Below, in pieces: positions 56,105 to 64,000 of a stretch of 64,000 nt of DNA; the stretch's first letter is position 1, and the number at the start of each line of letters is the position of its first letter. The notes under the pieces were generated by a model, which was not told the origin of the DNA, searched no databases, and was given only the letters and a program-made list of their open reading frames with translations. The translations under genes and the position numbers were made by a program. The stretch lies in NCBI RefSeq assembly GCF_003095395.1, contig NZ_QEIJ01000001.1, positions 620,001 to 684,000 of the forward strand, written 5' to 3'. The stretch comes from Microbacterium sp. Gd 4-13 (lineage in GTDB: Bacteria > Actinomycetota > Actinomycetes > Actinomycetales > Microbacteriaceae).

Positions 56105-57179
56105 ATCCTTCGACGAGACCGTCGTCGAGCACGTCTACGTCGACGGTGTCGCCATGGTTCAGCTGCTCGGTCCGCAGGACCGGTTGCTGCGCGTGGTCGA
56201 GAAGGAGCACCCGGGAGTCGACGTGCTCGTGCGCGGCAACGAGATCACACTGAGCGGCGAGGCTCGTGTCGTGGCCGGAGCGCTCGCTCTCGTCGAAGAG
56301 CTCATCGCCATGACGAAAGCCGGGCACGGGCTCGAGCCGTCGGATGTGAGCAGCTCCAGCCGCATCCTGCGCTCCGAAGGCGGACCCCGCCCCTCCGAGG
56401 TGCTCGGCGAGGCGATCCTGTCGTCACGCGGAAAGGTCATCCGCCCGAAGACGCTCGGGCAGAAGGCCTACGTCGACGCGATCGAGGAGAGCACGATCGT
56501 CTTCGGTATCGGCCCCGCCGGTACCGGAAAGACCTACCTCGCGATGGCGAAGGCCGTGCAGGCGCTTCAGCGCAAAGAGGTCAGCCGCATCATCCTGACC
56601 CGCCCCGCCGTCGAGGCCGGCGAGCGTCTCGGATTCCTCCCGGGCTCGCTGACAGACAAGATCGACCCCTACCTGCGCCCGCTCTACGACGCGCTGAACG
56701 AGATGATGGACCCCGAGATCGTGCCCAAGCTCATCGCTTCGGGCACCATCGAGGTCGCCCCGCTGGCGTACATGCGGGGGCGCACGCTCAACGACTCGTT
56801 CGTCGTGCTCGACGAGGCCCAGAACACCACGCCCGAGCAGATGAAGATGTTCCTCACCCGCCTCGGATTCGGCACGCGGATGGTCGTGACGGGCGACATC
56901 ACCCAGGTCGACCTGCCGATGGGCGCGTCGGGCCTGCGTCTCGTGACCCGCGTGCTGCGCGACATCGACGACATCCACTTCGCGTACCTGACCAGCGCCG
57001 ACGTGGTGCGTCACACGCTCGTCGGGCGCATCGTCGACGCCTACACCGAGTACGACGAGGAACGCCTGGCGTCTCGCCGCGAGCGCGACGAAGCCGCCGA
57101 GTTCGCCAACCGTGCCGAGCGCCGCGGCGGTCGCGCGGCCGGCCCCCGCGATCACCAGCCGAGACGAGGACGCCCGTGA
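56097..57179 (+). CDS. phoH: PhoH-like ATPase
   Basis: 360 residues: an N-terminal KH-like region, then the PhoH P-loop ATPase with Walker A GPAGTGKTYLAMAKAV near 142, RPAVEAGERLGFLPG, Walker B SFVVLDEAQNTTPEQMKMFL and TGDITQVDLP. Its link with ybeY (overlap of 4 bp) suggests a role in RNA or ribosome quality control. Confidence 0.93.
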   Translation: MPESFDETVVEHVYVDGVAMVQLLGPQDRLLRVVEKEHPGVDVLVRGNEITLSGEARVVAGALALVEELIAMTKAGHGLEPSDVSSSSRILRSEGGPRPSEVLGEAILSSRGKVIRPKTLGQKAYVDAIEESTIVFGIGPAGTGKTYLAMAKAVQALQRKEVSRIILTRPAVEAGERLGFLPGSLTDKIDPYLRPLYDALNEMMDPEIVPKLIASGTIEVAPLAYMRGRTLNDSFVVLDEAQNTTPEQMKMFLTRLGFGTRMVVTGDITQVDLPMGASGLRLVTRVLRDIDDIHFAYLTSADVVRHTLVGRIVDAYTEYDEERLASRRERDEAAEFANRAERRGGRAAGPRDHQPRRGRP

Positions 57180-57646
57180 CGATCGAGATCAACAACGAGT
57201 CGGGCGTGGCGGTCGACGAGCAGGTTCTCCTCCGCCTCGTCGAGTTCGACCTCGCCGAGCTGCACGTCAGCCCCGACGCCGACCTCGCCATCGTGCTCGT
57301 CGACGAGGGCGCGATGGAGGCGCTGCACGTGCAGTGGATGGACGAGCCCGGCCCCACCGACGTGCTGAGCTTCCCGATGGACGAACTTCGCCCCGGCACC
57401 GACGACGCGCCCACTCCGGCCGGTCTCCTCGGCGACATCGTGCTCTGCCCGCAGGTGGCTGAGACACAGGCCGTGGCGGCGAAGCACTCTACGCAGGACG
57501 AACTCGTCATGCTCACCACCCACGGGCTGCTGCACCTGCTCGGTTACGACCACGCCGAGCCCGAAGACGAGCGCGAGATGTTCGGTCTGCAGAAGGAGCT
57601 CATCTCGGGCTTCCAGGCTTCCGAGCGGCGACGTCGCCGCACATGA
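57176..57646 (+). CDS. ybeY: rRNA maturation RNase YbeY
   Basis: A 156-residue zinc metalloprotein. The active site is THGLLHLLGYDHAE (HxxxHxxxxxH); MDEPGPTDVLSFPMDE is also typical. It acts in 16S rRNA 3'-end processing and 70S quality control. Overlaps phoH and the CNNM-family gene by 4 bp each. Confidence 0.95.
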   Translation: MTIEINNESGVAVDEQVLLRLVEFDLAELHVSPDADLAIVLVDEGAMEALHVQWMDEPGPTDVLSFPMDELRPGTDDAPTPAGLLGDIVLCPQVAETQAVAAKHSTQDELVMLTTHGLLHLLGYDHAEPEDEREMFGLQKELISGFQASERRRRRT

Positions 57647-58974
57647 CCGAAACCCTCCTGCTCGTCGCAGCCCTCCTCCTCGTCGCCTTCGGCGGTCTCA
57701 TGGCCGCCATCGAGGCCGCGCTCAGCGTCACTTCGCGCGCCGATCTCGTCGACCTCACCTCGGAGGGTCGCAGCGTCAGCGCCCTGCAGAAGATCGCCGA
57801 CGACCCCGACGCCCATGCCAACGCGGTCGCGTTCATCCGCGTGCTCGCAGAGACCGCGGCGGCCGTGCTCGTGACCGTCGCCTTCACCCTCCTCTTCGAC
57901 AACATCTGGTGGGCGATGCTCGCGGCGGCGTTGCTGATGACGGGCATCTCGTTCGTCGCGGTCGGCGCAAGCCCCCGCTCGGTGGGGCGTCAGCATGCTC
58001 GCGGCCTCCTGCTGGGAGCGGCTCCGCTCGTGCGGGGTCTGCGGATCCTGCTCGGCCCCCTCGCCTACGGCCTCGTCGCGATCGGCAACCGCGTCACGCC
58101 CGGTCTGTCGCAGGGCTCGTCGTTCGCGTCGGAGGAGCAATTGCTCAGCATCATCGACGAGGCCGCCGAGAACGAACTCATCGAAGAGGACGACCGCGAG
58201 CTCATCCATTCGGTGTTCGACTTCACCGATCGGTATGTGCGCGAGGTGATGATCCCGCGCACCGACATGACGACGGTGGATGCTGCGGCCTCGACCCGTT
58301 CGGCGATGACCCTCTTCCTCGACACGGGTCATTCCCGGCTCCCGCTGGTCGACGATGAGCGGGACGACGTCGTCGGAATGCTGTACCTCAAAGACCTCGT
58401 GCAGTTCGGGTTCGAAGACCAGGGTTCGTGGCGCGACGCCCCGATCCGCCGCATAGCGCGTCCGGCGATGTTCGTGCCCGAGTCGATGAAGGCCGAGACG
58501 CTTCTGCAGAAGATGCGGCGCGACGCCGTTCACGTGTGCCTCGCGGTCGACGAGTACGGCGGCGTGGCCGGCCTCGTGACCCTCGAGGACCTCATCGAAG
58601 AGCTCGTCGGCGACATCTCCGACGAGTACGACGCGCGTTCGACCGAGATCGTCGAGCTCGAGCCCGGCCGATACCGTCTCAGTGCGCGCGTTGCGCTCGA
58701 CGAGGTCGGCGACCTGTTCGGGATCGAGCTCGAGGACGACGACGTCGACTCGATCGGCGGTCTCCTCGGCAAGGCGCTGGGTCGCGTGCCGCAGCCGGGC
58801 GCCACAGCGCAGTACGCCGGCCTCACGATGACCGGCGGCGCCTCCCGCGGCCGCGGCCGCGGGCTTGCGACGGTCTTCGTCGAGCGGGCCGAGAATCTTG
58901 ACGCGGCGACGACGACCACCGATGGTCGCGCACCGCAGACCGGGGAGATCCGTCTCCCTCGAAAAGGGGAATGA
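57643..58974 (+). CDS. CNNM/CorC-like hemolysin family protein (DUF21-CBS)
   Basis: A 443-residue membrane protein: DUF21/CNNM transmembrane region (about 1-140), a paired CBS domain (about 195-320; VREVMIPRTDMTTVDA, CLAVDEYGGVAGLVTLEDLIEELVG) and the CorC_HlyC C-terminal domain. Family members act in Mg2+/Co2+ efflux. It belongs to the phoH-ybeY-era operon. Confidence 0.93.
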   Translation: MTETLLLVAALLLVAFGGLMAAIEAALSVTSRADLVDLTSEGRSVSALQKIADDPDAHANAVAFIRVLAETAAAVLVTVAFTLLFDNIWWAMLAAALLMTGISFVAVGASPRSVGRQHARGLLLGAAPLVRGLRILLGPLAYGLVAIGNRVTPGLSQGSSFASEEQLLSIIDEAAENELIEEDDRELIHSVFDFTDRYVREVMIPRTDMTTVDAAASTRSAMTLFLDTGHSRLPLVDDERDDVVGMLYLKDLVQFGFEDQGSWRDAPIRRIARPAMFVPESMKAETLLQKMRRDAVHVCLAVDEYGGVAGLVTLEDLIEELVGDISDEYDARSTEIVELEPGRYRLSARVALDEVGDLFGIELEDDDVDSIGGLLGKALGRVPQPGATAQYAGLTMTGGASRGRGRGLATVFVERAENLDAATTTTDGRAPQTGEIRLPRKGE

Positions 58975-58975
58975 G

Positions 58976-59869
58976 ATGACCGACTTCCGCTCGGGGTTCG
59001 CCACCTTCGTCGGCCGACCCAACGTGGGAAAGTCCACGCTCACGAATGCCCTCGTCGGTGAGAAGGTCGCCATCACCAGCGAGAAGCCGCAGACGACCCG
59101 GCGAGCGATCCGCGGGATCGTCAATCGCGCCGACGGGCAACTCGTCATCGTCGACACCCCGGGTATCCACCGCCCGCGCACCCTTCTCGGGGAGCGGCTG
59201 AACAACCTCGTCGAGCAGGTACTCGGCGACGTCGACGTGATCGGTTTCTGCGTGCCGGCGACCGAGAAGGTGGGCCCCGGCGACCGGCGGATCGCGGAGT
59301 CGCTCAGCGGCTACCCGCGCGCGAAGAAGGTCGCGATCGTCACCAAGACCGACGCGGCGAGTCGCGACCAGATCGCCGAGCGTCTGCTCGAGGTCGACGC
59401 TCTCCGCGAGGACTGGGCGAGTGTCATCCCCCTCTCGGCGACGGCGGGGGAGCAGCTCGACGTGCTCGTCGCCGAGCTGATCGGCATGATGCCCGACGGC
59501 CCGCCGCTGTACGGCGAAGGCGTCGTGACCGATGAAAGCCTCGACGACCGGATCGCCGAGATCATCCGCGAGGCCGCACTCGAGGGCGTCAGGGACGAAC
59601 TGCCGCACTCGATCGCTGTGACCGTCGAAGACATCGCGGCCCGTGAGGGCACCGACCTGACCGACATCTACGCCAACATCGTCGTGGAACGCGACAGTCA
59701 GAAGGGCATCATCATCGGGCCGAAGGGTTCGCGTCTCGCCGACGTCGGCGCCCGCGCCCGCGCCGGCATCGAGCCGCTCGTCGGCACGCGGGTCTTCCTG
59801 TCTCTACGCGTGCGCGTGGCGAAGGAATGGCAGCGCGACCCGAAGCAGCTCGGACGCCTCGGGTTCTGA
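58976..59869 (+). CDS. era: GTPase Era
   Basis: A 297-residue GTPase binding the 3' end of 16S rRNA. G1 FVGRPNVGKSTLTNALVG, G2/G3 KPQTTRRAIRG and DTPGIHRPR, G4 TKTD; C-terminal KH domain with IYANIVVERDSQKGIIIGPKG. ATG 58976, preceded by AAAAGGGGAATG, is chosen over a longer frame inside the previous gene. Confidence 0.96.
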   Translation: MTDFRSGFATFVGRPNVGKSTLTNALVGEKVAITSEKPQTTRRAIRGIVNRADGQLVIVDTPGIHRPRTLLGERLNNLVEQVLGDVDVIGFCVPATEKVGPGDRRIAESLSGYPRAKKVAIVTKTDAASRDQIAERLLEVDALREDWASVIPLSATAGEQLDVLVAELIGMMPDGPPLYGEGVVTDESLDDRIAEIIREAALEGVRDELPHSIAVTVEDIAAREGTDLTDIYANIVVERDSQKGIIIGPKGSRLADVGARARAGIEPLVGTRVFLSLRVRVAKEWQRDPKQLGRLGF

Positions 59870-59895
59870 GCGAACGCCGGGGCGCAGCATCCTGG

Positions 59896-59901
59896 TACGA
59901 T
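59896..59901 (+). promoter_or_regulatory. -10 box (TACGAT) of the leu leader
   Basis: TACGAT ends 6 nt before the ATG of the leader peptide at 59908, so the leader peptide starts at the mRNA 5' end. Confidence 0.55.
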
Positions 59902-59907
59902 CTGTGC

Positions 59908-61781
<1,874 letters not shown>

Positions 61782-61789
61782 CCCCTCTT

Positions 61790-61866
61790 GACCGCGAGAC
61801 CTCGTTCTGCGCGCGAGACCCCGACATTCGACCGGGGTCTCGTGCGTCGGAAGGGGTCTCGCGGTC
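61790..61866. terminator. Nested double hairpin between leuA and the TRIC-family gene
   Basis: An outer 12-bp perfect stem, GACCGCGAGACC (61790-61801) with GGTCTCGCGGTC (61855-61866), encloses an inner 10-bp stem, CGAGACCCCG (61814-61823) with CGGGGTCTCG (61833-61842). All four arms share the word CGAGACC or its complement. It fills the 86-bp gap between convergent stops and may end transcription on both strands or be a REP-like element. Confidence 0.7.
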
Positions 61867-61867
61867 T

Positions 61868-62578
61868 TTACGGGAGGGGCGGATGCTGCGCGTCGGGGCG
61901 GATGACCGGGATAGCCCGGGTCTCCGCGGCAACCTTGCGGCGGTAGAGCATGCGCTGTTCGGGGAGCGAGAGGTCGTACACCACGGCGAGGATGCGGATG
62001 ACGGCGGTGACGGCGATGCCCGTGATCGCCGCGCCCACCAGCGGCAGCCCGAATGCGGCGGCCGTGGCGAGCACGAAGCATCCCGCCGCCGCCGCCACCG
62101 CGTAGAGCGAGCCGACGTGCATGATCGCGATGGGGAGCCCCATGAGGGCGTCGCGGAGCACGCCTCCGCCGACAGCGGCGCAAACGCCCACGAAGACGGC
62201 GGGCACCATCGGGAGGCCGAGCGCCAGCGCCTTGCTGGTGCCGAACGCGCCGAACATGCCGATCACGAAGGCGTCGAGCACGACGATGACCCGGTTGACC
62301 CGCTGGAAGACCCCGGCCAGCAGCATCCCCACGAGCGCGGCGCCGGTCGCGACGAGCAGATACCAGTTGCTCTGAAGGGTGGCGGGAGGCACACCGAGGA
62401 GCAGGTCGCGGATGAGTCCGCCGCCCATGCCGATCAGGATGCCGATGATGGCGACGCCGAGGAGATCGAGCCGCCGTTGGCCTCGGAAACCCGAGGCGAA
62501 CAGCGCCCCCTGCACGCCTCCGAGCCCGACCGCGGTGAGGTCGGCCCACAGGGGGATGACGAACTCGGGCTGATCCAC
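61868..62578 (-). CDS. TRIC/UPF0126-type trimeric intracellular cation channel family protein
   Basis: A 236-residue membrane protein with seven hydrophobic segments and two internal glycine-rich repeats ([21 protein letters not shown] and [20 protein letters not shown]), the hallmark of this family, which forms homotrimeric cation channels. GTG 62578 is preferred because a GACAAT box ends 6 nt upstream. An upstream ATG at 62653 would run into the divergent recO start. Confidence 0.9.
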   Translation of the reverse strand: MDQPEFVIPLWADLTAVGLGGVQGALFASGFRGQRRLDLLGVAIIGILIGMGGGLIRDLLLGVPPATLQSNWYLLVATGAALVGMLLAGVFQRVNRVIVVLDAFVIGMFGAFGTSKALALGLPMVPAVFVGVCAAVGGGVLRDALMGLPIAIMHVGSLYAVAAAAGCFVLATAAAFGLPLVGAAITGIAVTAVIRILAVVYDLSLPEQRMLYRRKVAAETRAIPVIRPDAQHPPLP

Positions 62579-62584
62579 CCCACC

Positions 62585-62590
62585 ATTGTC
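62585..62590 (-). promoter_or_regulatory. -10 box (GACAAT) of the TRIC-family gene, leaderless
   Basis: Reverse-strand GACAAT ends 6 nt before the GTG at 62578. Confidence 0.4.
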
Positions 62591-62634
62591 CCGCGTCGGC
62601 GGGGCGGTGCCGGCCTGACGTCGTCGGGGCGACA

Positions 62635-62640
62635 GATAAT
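62635..62640 (+). promoter_or_regulatory. -10 box (GATAAT) of recO, leaderless
   Basis: GATAAT ends 5 nt before the GTG at 62646. Confidence 0.5.
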
Positions 62641-62645
62641 GGATC

Positions 62646-63389
62646 GTGCCCACTTATCGCGACGAAGTCGTGATCCTGCGTACCCACAAGCTGGGGGAGG
62701 CGGATCGCATCCTCACCCTGCTGAGCCGCCGCAACGGCAAGATCCGTGCGGTCGCGAAGGGCGTGCGGCGTACCTCGTCGAAGTTCGGCGCGCGCCTCGA
62801 ACCGTTCATGGTCGCCGATGTGCAGCTCTACCGCGGGCGCACCCTCGACGTGGTGCAGCAGGCGGAGTCGCTCGGATCGTACGGCGCCGACATCGTCGTG
62901 GAGTACGAGCGCTACACCTCCGCCAACGCCATGGTCGAGACCGCCGACCGGCTCAACGAGTCCGAGGCGACCCCGCAGCAGTATCTTCTGCTCGTGGGGG
63001 GTCTCCGCGCCCTCGCCAAGGGCGACCACACCCCCCGCAGCGTGCTCGACTCCTACCTCCTGCGTGTCATGGCGCTGTCGGGCTGGGCGCCCGGGCTCGG
63101 CGAATGCGCGCGCTGCGGAACCGCCGGCGACCACCGGTCGTTCGTCGCGCAGCTCGGCGGCATGGTGTGCGCGAACTGCGCACCCGTCGGTTCGCCGAAG
63201 GTCGCGCCCGAGACGACATCCCTTCTCCGCTCGTTGATGGCGGGGGAGTGGGACGCCGTCGACGGCGCACCGCAGCATGCCTCTGCCGCAGCATCCGGCC
63301 TCGTCGCCGCCTATGCGCAGTGGCACCTCGAGCGCGGCATCCGCTCGCTCGCCCACGTCGAAACGGGAAGAGCGCAGATCACCCGATGA
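62646..63389 (+). CDS. recO: DNA repair protein RecO
   Basis: A 247-residue protein that loads RecA with RecR. N-terminal OB fold ([37 protein letters not shown]) and a helical C-terminal part with a zinc knuckle [14 protein letters not shown]...MVCANCA. It overlaps uppS by 4 bp (ATGA). Confidence 0.95.
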   Translation: MPTYRDEVVILRTHKLGEADRILTLLSRRNGKIRAVAKGVRRTSSKFGARLEPFMVADVQLYRGRTLDVVQQAESLGSYGADIVVEYERYTSANAMVETADRLNESEATPQQYLLLVGGLRALAKGDHTPRSVLDSYLLRVMALSGWAPGLGECARCGTAGDHRSFVAQLGGMVCANCAPVGSPKVAPETTSLLRSLMAGEWDAVDGAPQHASAAASGLVAAYAQWHLERGIRSLAHVETGRAQITR

Positions 63390-64000
63390 GCCCGAAGCCC
63401 TTCACCCACAAGGATGCTGTGCCCTTCCGCCCTCTGGATTGGACCGGTGAGTACCCGCCCGCCTTTCCGCGCGGATCGGTGCCGGAGCATGTGGCCATCG
63501 TCATGGACGGCAACGGCCGCTGGGCGAACCGTCAGGGCCTGACCCGCGTCGAGGGTCACCGCGCAGGTGAAGCGGCGCTTCTCGATGTCGTCGCCGGTGC
63601 CGTGCAGGCCGGTGTGAAGCACCTTTCTGTCTATGCGTTCTCGACGGAGAACTGGTCGCGCTCGCCCGACGAGGTGCGCTTCCTCATGGGGTTCAACCGC
63701 GACGTGCTGCACCGGCGTCGCGACCAGCTCAACGAGTGGGGCGTGCGAGTGCGGTGGGCCGGGCGCAAACCGCGCCTCTGGGGCTCGGTCATCAAGGAGT
63801 TGCAGTACGCCGAACAGCTGACCGCGGGCAACGACGTGCTCACCCTGACGATGTGCGTGAATTACGGCGGCCGGGTCGAACTCGTCGACGCCATGAGACG
63901 GATCGGTGAGGAGATCTCGGCGGGACGGCTGAAACCCTCGGCCGTCACGGAGAAACTGATCCGCCGTCACCTCTACCAGCCTGACATGCCCGACGTCGAT
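63386..64000 (+). CDS. uppS: Isoprenyl (undecaprenyl) diphosphate synthase, 3'-truncated by window edge
   Basis: 205 codons of a cis-prenyltransferase; the frame is open to the last base and the gene continues outside the window. Conserved: [18 protein letters not shown] with the catalytic Asp, [31 protein letters not shown] and [19 protein letters not shown]; the final part (YQPDMPDVD) is about to reach the product-site region. It makes the lipid carrier for wall synthesis. The recO-uppS overlap implies coupling. Confidence 0.95.
   Translation, partial: MSPKPFTHKDAVPFRPLDWTGEYPPAFPRGSVPEHVAIVMDGNGRWANRQGLTRVEGHRAGEAALLDVVAGAVQAGVKHLSVYAFSTENWSRSPDEVRFLMGFNRDVLHRRRDQLNEWGVRVRWAGRKPRLWGSVIKELQYAEQLTAGNDVLTLTMCVNYGGRVELVDAMRRIGEEISAGRLKPSAVTEKLIRRHLYQPDMPDVD

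Overview
The window is a chromosomal segment of a high-GC Gram-positive actinobacterium. The gene content and order (ileS-folC-ndk; rne-rplU-rpmA-obg-proB-proA-nadD-rsfS-tRNA-Ala; leuS-comEA-comEC-holA-rpsT-lepA-hemW-hrcA-dnaJ-rsmE-phoH-ybeY-era-leuA-recO-uppS), the G/C-ending codons and the frequent GTG starts fit the family Microbacteriaceae, most likely Microbacterium or a close relative. The genus is inferred from gene order and protein style, not from a search.

Layout. 1-15529 is housekeeping: translation, folate, nucleotide, RNA decay, ribosome assembly, proline and NAD synthesis. It ends at a tRNA-Ala(GGC) gene at 15605-15677. The 3' end of that tRNA (38 bp, 15641-15678) is repeated exactly at 28810-28847. 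The 13.2 kb between the two copies is a tRNA-integrated genomic island. It carries an IS3-family element, an McrBC-type restriction pair whose McrB has an EVE-like domain, two unrecognised small acidic proteins, the C-terminal remnant of a type I restriction HsdR, an OLD-family ATPase-TOPRIM nuclease with a frameshifted downstream partner, and a 1022-residue protein joining a helical region, a phosphotransferase-like kinase domain and a Tpt1/KptA RNA 2'-phosphotransferase domain. No integrase is visible in the island, so it looks stranded or partly decayed. It is evidently a defence island, and the three-part kinase-Tpt1 protein is the best candidate for something undescribed.

28848-34620 is a looser region with a GNAT acetyltransferase, two adjacent GAF-ANTAR regulators, a protein often labelled as a glycosylase overlapping a SRAP (HMCES/YedK) gene, an App1-type phosphatase and a DedA membrane protein. 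From 34662 the conserved backbone resumes (pabB, leuS, competence genes, holA, rpsT). It is interrupted at 44015-48700 by a very large secreted nuclease/5'-nucleotidase with a lamin-tail domain and an LAVTG-type wall-sorting signal. It then continues with lepA, hemW, the CIRCE-controlled hrcA-dnaJ unit, phoH-ybeY-era, leuA behind a leucine-rich leader peptide, recO and the start of uppS.

Regulation visible in the sequence: at least fifteen start codons lie 5-9 nt (mostly 6) after a TANNNT/GANAAT-like -10 box, which indicates widespread leaderless transcription. The leuA leader peptide has the same arrangement and is followed by an 11-bp perfect stem, which suggests ribosome-mediated attenuation. 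Several intergenic hairpins act as probable terminators, including a nested 12+10 bp compound palindrome between leuA and the convergent TRIC-family gene.
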